Assembly (NCBI RefSeq): GCF_003065605.1
Contig: NZ_CP026952.1
Span: forward strand, 3,596,001-3,660,000
Length of the DNA: 64,000 nt
DNA from: Aeromicrobium chenweiae
GTDB taxonomy: Bacteria; Actinomycetota; Actinomycetes; Propionibacteriales; Nocardioidaceae
Reading direction: 5' to 3'
A program made the translations under genes and the position numbers. Positions 9,671 through 18,503 of this stretch are shown here, one piece after another. Under the pieces are notes generated by a model. It was not told where the DNA came from, did not search any database, and was given only the letters and a program-made list of their open reading frames with translations. Position 1 is the stretch's first letter; each line of letters opens with the position of its first letter.

Positions 9671-11299
9671 ATGGCCGAGCAGGCCCCGCCTCCCCCGCCA
9701 CCGCCCCCGCCGCCTGCCGACGCGCCGACGACGGCGGCAGCGCCCGAGCCCGCCCGCCGCAGCCGCAAGGGTCCCGTCCTCGGCGGCATCGCCGTCGCGG
9801 CGGTCCTGGGCATCGGCTACGGGGCGTACGCGATCTGGGACAAGCTCGACGGCGGCGGCCCCCAGCCCCACGACGTGCTCCCGGCGTCCACCCAGCTGTA
9901 CGCGCGGGTCGACCTGGATCCGTCGGCCGGCCAGAAGATCGCGCTGTTCAAGCTGATCCGCAAGTTCCCCGACGTCGCCGAGGAGATCGGCATCCGGGAC
10001 GAGGACCAGGACATCCGACAGCTGGTCTTCGACGAGGCCCTCAAGGGCTGCGACGGGCTGGACTACGAGGACGACGTCAAGCCGTGGCTGGGTGATCGCG
10101 TCGGCATCGGCGCCGAGCTGCAGGACGAGCGCTTCGTCATCGCCGTCCAGACCAAGGACGAGAAGAAGTCGCGCGAGGGCATCAAGAAGCTCTTCGGGTG
10201 CGGCGGCGAGGGCTACGGCATCGCGTACCTCGACGGCTACGCGATCCTCGCGCCGAAGCAGGCGGACGTCGACGCGTCGGTCACGGCCGCCAAGAAGGCC
10301 TCGCTCGGGGACTCCAAGCGGTTCAGCGACGACTTCGACGAGCTCGGCGGCGAGGGCATCGCCTCGGCGTGGGTCGACGTCGCGTCGGTCGCGGACACCC
10401 CTGAGGCCAAGCAGATGTTCGGGCCCCAGCTCGACGAGCTGGTCGCGGCCGGGTCCGTCGCGACCACGCTGCGCGTCGACGGCAACGCCCTCGAGCTCGC
10501 AGCCCTCGGCGGCGGGACGCAGCAGGGCGACACCGACGCGGTCAGCCTCGCGAGCCTGCCGTCCGACACGGTCCTCGCCCTGTCGCTCGCCGGCGTCGGC
10601 GACCAGGTGGGCGAGGCGTTCGACGCCTTCGTCCAGAGCTTCGACGAGCTGGCCGCGAGCTTCACGGGCAGCACGGCGGGCATCGCGGAGAGGGCGACCG
10701 CGGGGTCCGCCGTCCCGTACTCGAGCAGCCCGCCCGACACCGCCCAGGACCTCATCGACCAGATCGAGCGGTCGAGCGGCTTCCGGCTGCCCGAGGACCT
10801 CGAGACCCTGTTCGGCGACCGCCTCACGCTGGCGGTCGGCGCCAAGAACCTCGAGGCCCTCCCGACGCTGTCCGGCCCGGAGGGGCTGTCCTCGCTCGAC
10901 GTCGCGCTCGCCCTCGACTCGGACCGGACCAAGGCGCTCGCGCTCGTCCAGCGCATCGTGTCGCTGGGTCGCGACGCCGGCATCCCGCTGGTCGCCCAGC
11001 CCACCGACGACGGTGCCGTCCTGGCCACGAACCAGGACGCGGCCACGTCCATCACCGACGCCGACGGCTCGCTCGGCGACGAGAAGGCGTTCCAGGAGGT
11101 CGTGCCGGACGGCGACGCGGCCTACGGCGGCTTCTACCTCAACATCGGGGCGATCCTCGACAAGCTGCTCGAGGCCGACCCCCCGGAGGGCGTCCGTTCG
11201 GTGATCGAGGAGGCGAAGGCGCTGTCCGCGGTCGGCGTGTCGGTGACCGAGGAGGACGGCGACCGCTCGCTCGTCAGGCTGCGGGTGTCGTTCAACTAG
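9671..11299 (+). CDS. DUF3352 domain membrane-anchored protein
   Basis: 542-aa protein. A cytoplasmic N-terminal tail with a run of prolines (residues 6-15) and an RRSRKG basic patch precedes one membrane span (about residues 36-55, VLGGIAVAAVLGIGYGAYAI). The rest is extracytoplasmic. HDVLPASTQLYARVDLDPSAG begins the DUF3352 region, which repeats cycles of YARVDLDP/IASAWVDVAS/GGFYLNIGAI type strands. The family is common in actinobacteria and has no known activity. GAAGGA precedes the ATG. The gene is followed by a strong bidirectional terminator hairpin. Confidence 0.85.
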   Translation: MAEQAPPPPPPPPPPADAPTTAAAPEPARRSRKGPVLGGIAVAAVLGIGYGAYAIWDKLDGGGPQPHDVLPASTQLYARVDLDPSAGQKIALFKLIRKFPDVAEEIGIRDEDQDIRQLVFDEALKGCDGLDYEDDVKPWLGDRVGIGAELQDERFVIAVQTKDEKKSREGIKKLFGCGGEGYGIAYLDGYAILAPKQADVDASVTAAKKASLGDSKRFSDDFDELGGEGIASAWVDVASVADTPEAKQMFGPQLDELVAAGSVATTLRVDGNALELAALGGGTQQGDTDAVSLASLPSDTVLALSLAGVGDQVGEAFDAFVQSFDELAASFTGSTAGIAERATAGSAVPYSSSPPDTAQDLIDQIERSSGFRLPEDLETLFGDRLTLAVGAKNLEALPTLSGPEGLSSLDVALALDSDRTKALALVQRIVSLGRDAGIPLVAQPTDDGAVLATNQDAATSITDADGSLGDEKAFQEVVPDGDAAYGGFYLNIGAILDKLLEADPPEGVRSVIEEAKALSAVGVSVTEEDGDRSLVRLRVSFN

Positions 11300-11305
11300 G
11301 CAACG

Positions 11306-11343
11306 ACGAGGGGCCCGGTCGCTGGCGCGGCCGGGCCCCTCGT
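11306..11343. terminator. bidirectional terminator hairpin
   Basis: ACGAGGGGCCCGG (11306-11318) pairs exactly with 11331-11343 across a 12-base loop. It lies between two convergent stops (11299 and 11355), so it can serve both genes. Confidence 0.85.
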
Positions 11344-11354
11344 GCTGCCGGCGG

Positions 11355-12152
11355 TCAGTCGTCCTCGGGGAACGCGCAGTAGGCCCGGGGCTTGGACGCG
11401 TTGACGTACGTCGGCCGTGCGCTGTTGCGCGCCTCGGCCGTGAAGATCAGTCCACCGGTCTCGGCGCGCGGCACCGCGACGTCCACCGTGACCATCGTGC
11501 CCTTCTTGACCCGCACGCTCGCGATGCGCGTCTGGTCGGCGTGGATCCGGAACTGGGCGTCCGCGCCGGCGGCCGACCGGTCGTCGAGCCCCACCTCGGC
11601 GTGCACCCGCTTGCAGGTGTGCAGGGTCAGCCAACGGGTCCTGCCCCCCGCGCTCGCACTCGATGCCCAGTAGCGGGTGACCGGCGTGCCGGCGACGGTC
11701 TGCGGACCGTACTGGCCCTTGTACTGTTCGCCCGAAGCCAGCGGGACATCCGGCACGTTGGCCATCTTGTACCAGGCGTAGGCGCGCATGATCACGGTCT
11801 TGCTCGCACCACCGGAGAGGCCCGACCCGGACGGCTTGTAGACCCGGTATCTCGTGCTGCCGTCACGCGGTGCGACCGTCTTGGCGTACGCGCCACCGGA
11901 CTTGACCGTCGTGGTCGCGACCGTGCGCCACCGATTGCCGCCCTGGTCGATGTCGAAGAACTGGACCTTGAGCCTCGCGCCCTTCGCGGACGGCGAGACC
12001 TTGCCGGAGAAGACGACGGTGTCGCCCTGCTTGATCTCGGTGCGGGTGACCGAGAGGCTGACCTTGTAGGGGGTGGCGGCCTGCGCCTGGGACACCAAGA
12101 CCGGCGTGAAGCCGACGGCGAGTGCGGCGGCCACGAGTGTGAGATGTCGCAT
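11355..12152 (-). CDS. secreted protein with Ig-like beta domain
   Basis: 265-aa exported protein. A Sec signal peptide (residues 1-25, ending SQAQA-A) is followed by YKVSLSVTRTEIKQGDTVVFSGKVSPSA, the opening strands of an immunoglobulin-like or bacterial surface-type beta domain of about 100 residues. The C-terminal part contains two cysteines (TLHTCKRVHAEVGLDD and RAYCAFPEDD) that could form a disulfide, with W/Y-rich strands between. AAGGAG lies upstream of ATG 12152. Not recognised as an enzyme; an extracellular or wall-associated binding role is likely. It faces the DUF3352 gene across the shared terminator. Confidence 0.75.
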   Translation of the reverse strand: MRHLTLVAAALAVGFTPVLVSQAQAATPYKVSLSVTRTEIKQGDTVVFSGKVSPSAKGARLKVQFFDIDQGGNRWRTVATTTVKSGGAYAKTVAPRDGSTRYRVYKPSGSGLSGGASKTVIMRAYAWYKMANVPDVPLASGEQYKGQYGPQTVAGTPVTRYWASSASAGGRTRWLTLHTCKRVHAEVGLDDRSAAGADAQFRIHADQTRIASVRVKKGTMVTVDVAVPRAETGGLIFTAEARNSARPTYVNASKPRAYCAFPEDD

Positions 12153-12260
12153 GAGGGGTGCTCCTTCGGGACATGGATGCCCGGGAACTGACTGACGTCG
12201 GTCGGTGTGATCGGCGCGCCAAGGCGTCCGCTTTCGTCAGTATGCGCCCCCGCGGTCAGC

Positions 12261-13406
12261 TCAGGCAGCAGGTTCGGGGACGATCTCGCCGACCATCGTC
12301 TCCTCGCGCGCCGCGGGGTCGACGGTCGACTCGTGCTCGAGCTCGCCGACCGCGCGGCGGGCGAAGTCGGCCGCCAGCTGCAGCGCCATCTCGCTCTCGG
12401 GCAGGACGTCGGCCAGGACCGGGAACGCGTGCACCTGCTTGCGCCACAGGTGCGTCTCGACCTCGACGCCCCGCTCGGACAGCAGCAGCGCCATGGCCTC
12501 CACCTCGGGGCGGAGCATCTCGTCCTCGACCGCGACGAAGAACGTCGGCGACGAGATGTACGCGACCGCGTGCAGCGGGGAGGCATATCCCTCGATCGCG
12601 GCCCCCTCGGGCAGCCACCGCTCGCGGATCTTGGCGATGCGCTGCACCGGCAGGTACGCGTCCCGCGAACGGATGACCCGCACGACGGCCTTGTCCTCGC
12701 GGTCGGGGTCGACGCTGAGCAGCGGGGAGAAGCCGAGGATCGCCGCGGGGGCCTGGAGGCCGCGGCGAGAGGCGAGCTCGGCGATCTTCATCGCGAGGTA
12801 GCCTCCGGCGGAGTCCCCGGCCACCACGATCTTGTCGGGGTGGTCGCTGGCGTCGAGCAGGGCGGCGTACGCCGTGATGGCGTCGTGCACGGAGTCGGCG
12901 ACCGACCCCTCGGGCAGCTGGACGTAGTCGACCGAGATGACCGTCGCGCCCGTCTTGAGCGCGAGCCGCTCGCAGATGCGGCGGTGGCTCTCGATGCCGC
13001 ACGAGAAGAACCCACCGCCGTGCAGGTACAAGAGGGTCATGTCGCTGCTCGGCCCGTAGCGGTGCGTCATCGACTCGACTCGGACGCCGCCCAGCTCGTG
13101 GACCTCGAAGTCGACGTGGCGTGACCGCGGTCGCCTGGCGGAGAACCGGTCGAGCCCGCGGATGACCGTCAGCGAGCGGTCGTTGATGGGCGTCACCCGC
13201 AGCAGGGGCTTGAACACGATGCGGGCCGAGCGCTGCAGCACGCGCGCCTTGAGGCTGAACGACTCGTGCACGACGGCCTGGTCGTAGACCACCCGCATGG
13301 GTCCGCGGCCCGGGAGGTCCAGCCGTACGCGGCGGCGCGGCGGCGTGCGGACACGCGCCAGACGCGTCGGACCGGTCAGCCGATGGAGCAGGGAGGACCA
13401 CCACAT
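12261..13406 (-). CDS. alpha/beta hydrolase, hormone-sensitive lipase (family IV) esterase
   Basis: 381-aa carboxylesterase/lipase of the HSL group. The oxyanion-hole motif HGGG is at residues 129-132 (LYLHGGGFFSCGIESHR). The nucleophile elbow GDSAGG has its serine near 199. The acid and base appear as VEDEMLRPE and KQVHAFPVL. The ~100-residue N-terminal extension resembles that of mycobacterial LipN/LipR-type enzymes. ATG 13406 is chosen because TACGGT lies 7 bases upstream, a leaderless arrangement. The frame is open much further up but only through the gene behind it. Probable role is hydrolysis of short or medium acyl esters; substrate unknown. Confidence 0.88.
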   Translation of the reverse strand: MWWSSLLHRLTGPTRLARVRTPPRRRVRLDLPGRGPMRVVYDQAVVHESFSLKARVLQRSARIVFKPLLRVTPINDRSLTVIRGLDRFSARRPRSRHVDFEVHELGGVRVESMTHRYGPSSDMTLLYLHGGGFFSCGIESHRRICERLALKTGATVISVDYVQLPEGSVADSVHDAITAYAALLDASDHPDKIVVAGDSAGGYLAMKIAELASRRGLQAPAAILGFSPLLSVDPDREDKAVVRVIRSRDAYLPVQRIAKIRERWLPEGAAIEGYASPLHAVAYISSPTFFVAVEDEMLRPEVEAMALLLSERGVEVETHLWRKQVHAFPVLADVLPESEMALQLAADFARRAVGELEHESTVDPAAREETMVGEIVPEPAA

Positions 13407-13447
13407 GCCCCCGACCGTACCGTCGGTATGGCGGCGGTTCAATGCCG

Positions 13448-14107
13448 TCAGTCGGCGCGGAACCGGGCGTCGACCTCGACCCGGACGAGGATCTCCTCGG
13501 GCGCCAGGTCCAGCACGGGTCCGTCGTCGCCGGCGACCTTCGCGGACGCCTGCAGCAGCTGGACGTCGCCCGCACTCGCGCCGGGACCGGTGAGCATCCC
13601 CGGGTCGGCCACCTGGACCGCGACCACCCGCCCGCGGCCGACCGCGTCGGCGTACGCCTGCGCCTTGGTCACCGCGTCCTCGACCGCCGCCGTGCGTGCC
13701 TCGGCCTCGTACGCGCGCCGGTTCGCGGCGGTCACGTCCCAGGCGATGCCGGCGATCTCGACCCCATCCACACCGGACCAGTCGTCCAGCAGGCTGCTGA
13801 GCCGCTCGAAGTCGACGAACTCGGCGCGCACCCGGAGCCGGGCGACGTGGACCGGCTCGCTGCGCTGACCGTCGGCGGCCCACGGGCGGTGGCTCAGGAC
13901 GTGCACCTGGTCGCTGGACCAGGTCCGGACCGCCCGCAGGTCGGTCAGTTCCCTGAGCTGGGCGCTCAGCGGCTCCTGGATCGCGATCGCCTCGGCCACG
14001 ACCGCCTGCTTGTCGCCGCCCTCGACCGCGGCCGCCAGCGACACGGTCGCCCTCTCGGCAGGGTGACTCTGCTCGGCGGACCCGCGGACGGTGATCTCCA
14101 GTGACAT
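13448..14107 (-). CDS. SIMPL (DUF541) domain protein
   Basis: 219-aa protein of the SIMPL/DUF541 family. MSLEITVRGSAEQSHPAERATVSL opens the characteristic repeat-like strand/helix pattern. The central part contains the usual AYEAEARTAAVEDAVTKAQAYADAVGRG helix, and the C-terminus the PEEILVRVEVDARF strand. There is no signal peptide, unlike many family members that are periplasmic, so it should be cytosolic. The family has no firm activity. ATG 14107 is preferred; a GTG at 14125 would add six residues and neither has a strong Shine-Dalgarno. Confidence 0.8.
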   Translation of the reverse strand: MSLEITVRGSAEQSHPAERATVSLAAAVEGGDKQAVVAEAIAIQEPLSAQLRELTDLRAVRTWSSDQVHVLSHRPWAADGQRSEPVHVARLRVRAEFVDFERLSSLLDDWSGVDGVEIAGIAWDVTAANRRAYEAEARTAAVEDAVTKAQAYADAVGRGRVVAVQVADPGMLTGPGASAGDVQLLQASAKVAGDDGPVLDLAPEEILVRVEVDARFRAD

Positions 14108-14161
14108 GCCGTCATGATGCCGCACCGGAACCGGTTACGCCGGGCTTGGCGAACCGTCCGG

Positions 14162-14632
14162 TCAGGACGCCCGCAGGCGCGCACCGTCGAGCGGGACCAG
14201 CTCGGTGCGGGTGCGCGCGCCGATCTCGTGGCCGGCGTCGCAGACCAGCTGCGCGTGGACGGCCTCGCCGCAGCCGGCGTGCCGCACCTGCACCGGCGGT
14301 CCGGCCGCGCCCGCCCGGTGCCGGTCGCCCCAGTCCATGATCGCGACGAGGATCGTGCGCAGCTCCCGTCCCGCCTCGGTCAGCACGTACTCGTGCCGCG
14401 TCCGCTCGCCGTCGGCCCGCACCGGGCGCTTCTCGGCCAGGCCCTCGTCGACGAGCAGCTGCAGGCGCTTGGTCAGGACGTCGCGCGAGATGCCGAGGTG
14501 GTCCTGCAGGGCGTCGAACCGGCGCACGCCGTTGAACAGGTCGCGCACCACCAGCACGGTCCACCGGTCGCCGAGCACCTGTGCGGTGCGGGCGATCGAG
14601 CAGGTCGCGGAGTCGTAGTTCGTCCAGGTCAT
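14162..14632 (-). CDS. HxlR family winged-helix regulator
   Basis: 156-aa HxlR-type regulator. CSIARTAQVLGDRWTVLVVRDLFNG begins the winged helix; RFDALQDHLGISRDVLTKRLQLLVDEGL is the recognition region and RHEYVLTEAGRELRTIL the wing. The C-terminal tail carries HAGCGEAVHAQLVCDAGHE, whose two cysteines could sense redox or electrophiles, as in some HxlR proteins (inference). AGAGGTGA precedes the ATG. The gene is divergent from a PaaI-type thioesterase gene and shares with it a 71-bp promoter region holding a 7-bp inverted repeat. Confidence 0.88.
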   Translation of the reverse strand: MTWTNYDSATCSIARTAQVLGDRWTVLVVRDLFNGVRRFDALQDHLGISRDVLTKRLQLLVDEGLAEKRPVRADGERTRHEYVLTEAGRELRTILVAIMDWGDRHRAGAAGPPVQVRHAGCGEAVHAQLVCDAGHEIGARTRTELVPLDGARLRAS

Positions 14633-14640
14633 GCGTCACC

Positions 14641-14665
14641 TCTGAGTTCGGATTGCAGACTCAGA
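14641..14665. promoter_or_regulatory. inverted repeat in the HxlR/thioesterase divergent promoter
   Basis: TCTGAGT (14641-14647) and ACTCAGA (14659-14665) are exact 7-bp arms around 11 bases. They lie 9 bases before the hxlR-type start and 39 before the thioesterase start, so one site could regulate both. Assignment to HxlR is inference from position. Confidence 0.6.
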
Positions 14666-14703
14666 TGCTACGCTGCCGGGCACCCGGAGGGAAAGAGGCG
14701 AGC

Positions 14704-15201
14704 ATGACCGAGCTGACCGAGCAGAGCAGGACGATCTCGTGGGTCGATCCGCGGCCGCAGGCCGAGCAGGCGCTGACGATGAGCGGCCTGGACTACCTCC
14801 GCGCGATGCAGGAGGGCACGATCCCGCCGCCGCCCATCGCGAGCCACATCGGCCTCGAGGTCGTGGATGTCGCGGAGGGCCTCGCGGTCATGGCCGCGAC
14901 CCCCGACGAGTCGCACTACAACCCGATCGGCTCGGTCCACGGCGGCTTCTCCGCGACGCTGCTCGACTCGGTCTGCGGGTGCGCGGTGCAGACGACCCTG
15001 CCCGCCGGGACCGCGTACACGTCGCTGGACCTGAGCGTGAGCTTCCTGCGCGCCATCACCGCCGACACCGGACGGGTCGTCGCGACGGGACGCGTCACGA
15101 AGCCGGGCTCGCGGGCCGCGTTCGTGGAGGCCGAGATCAGGGACGCCGGCGGGCGGCTGCTGGCGACCGCGACGTCCACGTGCCTGGTGTTCCAACCCTG
15201 A
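14704..15201 (+). CDS. PaaI family hotdog-fold thioesterase
   Basis: 165-aa hotdog thioesterase that would hydrolyse an acyl- or aromatic-CoA. The family core is visible: SHYNPIGSVHGGFSATLLDSV holds the HGG motif with catalytic-site residues at the helix start, followed by TSLDLSVSFLRAI and the last strand GRLLATATSTCLVF. ATG 14704 is chosen because GGAGGGAAAGAGG precedes it; open frame upstream belongs to the divergent regulator. Regulation by the neighbouring HxlR protein through the inverted repeat is likely. It may act as a rescue enzyme releasing CoA from dead-end thioesters. Confidence 0.87.
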   Translation: MTELTEQSRTISWVDPRPQAEQALTMSGLDYLRAMQEGTIPPPPIASHIGLEVVDVAEGLAVMAATPDESHYNPIGSVHGGFSATLLDSVCGCAVQTTLPAGTAYTSLDLSVSFLRAITADTGRVVATGRVTKPGSRAAFVEAEIRDAGGRLLATATSTCLVFQP

Positions 15202-15215
15202 AAACCCGAGGGTTT
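15202..15215. promoter_or_regulatory. AAACCC-GA-GGGTTT palindrome ahead of 6-phosphofructokinase
   Basis: Exact 6-bp arms just after the thioesterase stop and about 8 bases before TAGCAT (15223-15228), the likely -10 of the next gene. It could be an operator over the -35/spacer region or a weak terminator; it has no U-run. Confidence 0.4.
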
Positions 15216-15226
15216 CCTCAGCTAGC

Positions 15227-16555
15227 ATGAACCCCGTGGTCACCCTCGACGATCTCCAGGTCCGCTCGCTCGGCGCGAGCACCCTCGACAGCCCCCTCGC
15301 GCTCTACGTCGACGGGCGGGAGACGAACGAGTACTACGTCGGCGAGACCGACCGGATCCTCTACGACGACACCCTCGAGCTCATCGCCGCCCGAGGCGTG
15401 CCGATGGAGCAGCTGCCGACGTTCGAGGCCGGCGGCCCCCGCCGCAAGATCTTCTTCGAGCCCGCCACGACGCGCGTCGGGGTCGTCACGTGCGGCGGCC
15501 TCTGCCCGGGCCTGAACGACGTGATCCGCGCCATCGTGCTCGAGCTGCACACCCACTACGGCGTCCGCGACGTCATCGGGTTCCAGCACGGCTACGCCGG
15601 CATCGTGGAGTCCAACGGCCACGACGTCGTCACGCTGACGCCCGAGTACGTCTCGCGCATCAACGAGCGGGGCGGCACGATCCTCGGCTCGTCGCGCGGC
15701 GCGCAGGACCCCGGCCTCGTCGTCGACCGCCTCGTCGAGCTCGGGGTCGACATCCTCATGGTCATCGGCGGCGACGGCTCGATGCGCGGCGCCCACAACA
15801 TCGGTGCCGAGATCGAGCGCCGTGGCCTGACCATCGGCATCGTCGGCGTCCCGAAGACGATCGACAACGACATCCCGCACATCGGCCAGAGCTTCGGCTT
15901 CTCGACCGCGTTCGCCAAGGCCGCGGAGTCGATCAAGGCAGCTCGCGTCGAGGTCGAGGCGGCGGTCGGTGGCGTCGCGATCGTCAAGGTCATGGGACGG
16001 CACGCAGGCTTCATCGCCTGCTACGCGGCCCTGGCCAACCACGACGCGGACTTCGTCCTCATCCCGGAGGTGCGCTTCTCCCTCGACGGCGACAACGGGC
16101 TGCTGTCGCTCCTGGGCCAGCGGGTGCAGGAGCGTGGCAGCGCGGTCATCGTCCTGGCCGAGGGAGCGGGCCAGGACCTCATCCCGGCCAGCGACCGCAC
16201 GGACGCCAGCGGCAACGCCGTCCTCGGCGACATCGCGGGGTTCCTGCGTGACCAGATCACCAAGGACTTCGCCAACCGCGGCCAGGCGCTGACCATGCGG
16301 TACTTCAACCCCGGGTACGCGATCCGGTCCGTCCCCGCCGACGCATCGGACTCGGTCTACTGCGCCCGGCTCGCGCAGACCGCGGTGCACGCGGCCATGG
16401 CCGGACGGACCGACATGGTCGTGGGGCGGCGGCGGCACCGCTTCGTCAACGTCCCGATCCCGTTCGTGACGGCCGGCTCGCACAGCGTCTCGCCCGACGG
16501 CGACCTGTGGCTCTCGGTGCTCGAGAGCACGGCCCAGCCGTTCTCGATGGCCTGA
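15227..16555 (+). CDS. 6-phosphofructokinase, plant/TP0108-type
   Basis: 442-aa phosphofructokinase, the committing step of glycolysis, longer than the 320-aa E. coli PfkA type. CGGLCPGLNDVIR forms the first phosphate loop, GGDGS (181-185) the donor site, PKTIDND (209-215) the catalytic aspartate region and VMGRHAGF the substrate site. Glycine in GGDGS points to ATP as donor, whereas PPi enzymes have GGDDS. Lysine in PKTIDND is the PPi-like residue, and this G/K combination is known in plant and trypanosome ATP enzymes. ATG 15227 has no Shine-Dalgarno. TAGCAT ends 7 bases before an in-frame GTG at 15236, so a leaderless start there, 3 residues shorter, is quite possible. Confidence 0.9.
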   Translation: MNPVVTLDDLQVRSLGASTLDSPLALYVDGRETNEYYVGETDRILYDDTLELIAARGVPMEQLPTFEAGGPRRKIFFEPATTRVGVVTCGGLCPGLNDVIRAIVLELHTHYGVRDVIGFQHGYAGIVESNGHDVVTLTPEYVSRINERGGTILGSSRGAQDPGLVVDRLVELGVDILMVIGGDGSMRGAHNIGAEIERRGLTIGIVGVPKTIDNDIPHIGQSFGFSTAFAKAAESIKAARVEVEAAVGGVAIVKVMGRHAGFIACYAALANHDADFVLIPEVRFSLDGDNGLLSLLGQRVQERGSAVIVLAEGAGQDLIPASDRTDASGNAVLGDIAGFLRDQITKDFANRGQALTMRYFNPGYAIRSVPADASDSVYCARLAQTAVHAAMAGRTDMVVGRRRHRFVNVPIPFVTAGSHSVSPDGDLWLSVLESTAQPFSMA

Positions 16556-16561
16556 GGCCGC

Positions 16562-17002
16562 CTACCGGATCTGGGTGAAGGACCAGCCGCTGACGTCGGC
16601 CAGTCGGCCGCGCCAGAGCATCCCACTCCCGTGCTGGTTGCCCGGTCCCACGATGAGGCGGGCGTCCCTGAGGTGGAAGTAGGCCGGGAGCGCCCCGTCC
16701 AGCGGCCGCAGCTCGGTGAACAGCGAGCCCATCGCCCTGCCGATGTTCGGGTCGCTGGCCGTCAGCTCGCGCGTCGCCTCGTCGACCCACCACCGGCGCG
16801 GCACCAGCAGGCCGCTCACGACTCCACCGGGGATGGTCGCCGTCACCGACACGGACAACGGCTCGTCACCCCTGTCGTCGAGGCGCTCGATCAGCTCCAC
16901 CAGGCTGATGAGGAGCACGTCCGGCAACGACCCCTCCACGTCCTCGAAGTCCGCGGTCTCAGCATCCGGCGGGGTCTCGCCGGAGGGTCGTTCGTCGGCC
17001 AT
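16562..17002 (-). CDS. conserved hypothetical protein, 146 aa
   Basis: Not recognised. The N-terminal 25 residues are acidic and probably disordered (ETPPDAETADFEDVEG). Then comes an amphipathic helix, DVLLISLVELIERLDDRGDE, and a beta-rich half beginning SVSVTATIPGGVVSGLLVPR with WWVDEATREL. The second half includes IGRAMGSLFTEL and a final strand region LADVSGWSFTQIR. There is no signal peptide or membrane span. GAGGA lies about 8 bases before ATG 17002. It converges on the phosphofructokinase gene with only 6 bases between stops and is divergent from metY. Confidence 0.7.
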   Translation of the reverse strand: MADERPSGETPPDAETADFEDVEGSLPDVLLISLVELIERLDDRGDEPLSVSVTATIPGGVVSGLLVPRRWWVDEATRELTASDPNIGRAMGSLFTELRPLDGALPAYFHLRDARLIVGPGNQHGSGMLWRGRLADVSGWSFTQIR

Positions 17003-17213
17003 CTCATGTCCTCGTCGTCGCGATTCCCCCGCACCACCCGACGCTAGCCCGCTGGGGGACATCGTGCTGCGGTTATGCCCAAGCGGGGAAAGCGAAGCCG
17101 CGGCCGGCGCAGCCCGCACGCAGCAGCGTTCCGGATGGTGAGACGGCCTTGCCCGTTCCTGAGACGCTGAGAGAGTTGAAACCCCAGACTCCACCTTCTC
17201 CCCGGGAGACACC

Positions 17214-18503
17214 ATGAGCGACACCTGGTCATTCGAGACCAAGCAGATCCATGCCGGACAGGTCCCCGATCCGACCACGGGCGCTCGCGCGCTGCCGATC
17301 TACCAGACGACGTCGTACCAGTTCCGCGACACCCAGCACGCCGCGGACCTGTTCAGCCTCGCCGAGCCCGGCAACATCTACACGCGCATCATGAACCCGA
17401 CCCAGGACGTCGTGGAGCAGCGGCTCGCCGCGCTTGAGGGCGGCGTGGGCGCACTGCTCTTCGCGTCGGGCCAGGCCGCGACCACGGGTGCGCTGACCAA
17501 CGTCGCCGAGGCCGGCGACCACATCGTCGCGTCCGCGAGCCTGTACGGCGGCACCGACAGCCTGCTGCGCCACACGTTCCCGAAGCTCGGGATCACGGTC
17601 TCGTTCGTCGAGGACGCCAACAACCCCGACGCGTGGCGCGCGGCCGCGCAGGAGAACACCAAGGCGTTCTTCGGCGAGACGATCGGCAACCCGAAGGGCG
17701 ACATCCTCGACCTCGAGGCCGTCTCGACGGTCGCCAAGGAGGTCGGCGTGCCGTTCATCGTCGACAACACGGTCGCCACCCCGTACCTGCTCAACCCGCT
17801 CCAGCACGGCGTCGACACGGTCGTGCACTCCGCCACGAAGTACATCGGTGGCCACGGCACCGCGATCGCCGGTGTCGTCATCGACGGCGGCACGTTCGAC
17901 TACGGCGCGCACGGCGACAAGTTCCCCGGCTTCACGACCCCCGACGCGAGCTACCACGGCCTGGTCTTCGCCGAGGCCCTCGGACCCGCGGCGTTCATCG
18001 CCAAGCTGCGCGTGCAGTACCTGCGCAACGTCGGCCCCGCGATCGCGCCGTTCAACGCCTTCCTCATCGCCCAGGGCCTCGAGACCCTGAGCCTGCGCAT
18101 CGAGCGCCACATCGAGAACACCCGCAAGGTCGCCGAGTGGCTCGAGGCGCGCGAGGACGTCGCGAAGGTGACGTGGGCGAGCCTCGACAGCAGCCCGTAC
18201 AAGGCGCTCGCCGACAAGTACACGCCCAAGGGCTCGGGCGCCGTGCTGACGTTCGAGCTGCCCGGCGGGATCGACGCCGGACGCGCGTTCATCGACGCGC
18301 TCGAGCTGTTCAGCCACGTCGCCAACATCGGCGACGTGCGCAGCCTCGCGATCCACCCCGCCAGCACGACCCACTCGCAGGGCACGCCCGAGGAGCACGC
18401 CGCGACCGGCGTGACCCCGGGCCTCGTGCGCCTGGCGATCGGCCTCGAGGGCATCGACGACATCCTCGCCGACCTCGACGCCGGATTCCGCGCGGCCAAG
18501 TGA
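17214..18503 (+). CDS. metY: O-acetylhomoserine sulfhydrylase
   Basis: 429-aa PLP enzyme converting O-acetylhomoserine plus sulfide to homocysteine. The length and GNIYTRIMNPTQDVVEQR, FASGQAATTGAL and the internal aldimine lysine K209 in HSATKYIGGHGT are typical of MetY and not of the shorter MetB/MetZ. Substrate recognition shows in the C-terminal SLAIHPASTTHSQ. GGGAGAC precedes ATG 17214. The stop overlaps the metX GTG (GTGA), so the two are co-translated. I looked for a SAM-type riboswitch in the 210-base leader and saw none that matches a known consensus. Confidence 0.95.
   Translation: MSDTWSFETKQIHAGQVPDPTTGARALPIYQTTSYQFRDTQHAADLFSLAEPGNIYTRIMNPTQDVVEQRLAALEGGVGALLFASGQAATTGALTNVAEAGDHIVASASLYGGTDSLLRHTFPKLGITVSFVEDANNPDAWRAAAQENTKAFFGETIGNPKGDILDLEAVSTVAKEVGVPFIVDNTVATPYLLNPLQHGVDTVVHSATKYIGGHGTAIAGVVIDGGTFDYGAHGDKFPGFTTPDASYHGLVFAEALGPAAFIAKLRVQYLRNVGPAIAPFNAFLIAQGLETLSLRIERHIENTRKVAEWLEAREDVAKVTWASLDSSPYKALADKYTPKGSGAVLTFELPGGIDAGRAFIDALELFSHVANIGDVRSLAIHPASTTHSQGTPEEHAATGVTPGLVRLAIGLEGIDDILADLDAGFRAAK

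Noticed and set aside
17003-17213. SAM or other riboswitch in the metY leader
   Set aside because: No match to SAM-I, SAM-II, SAM-IV or SAH core sequences could be seen; only GC-rich stems.
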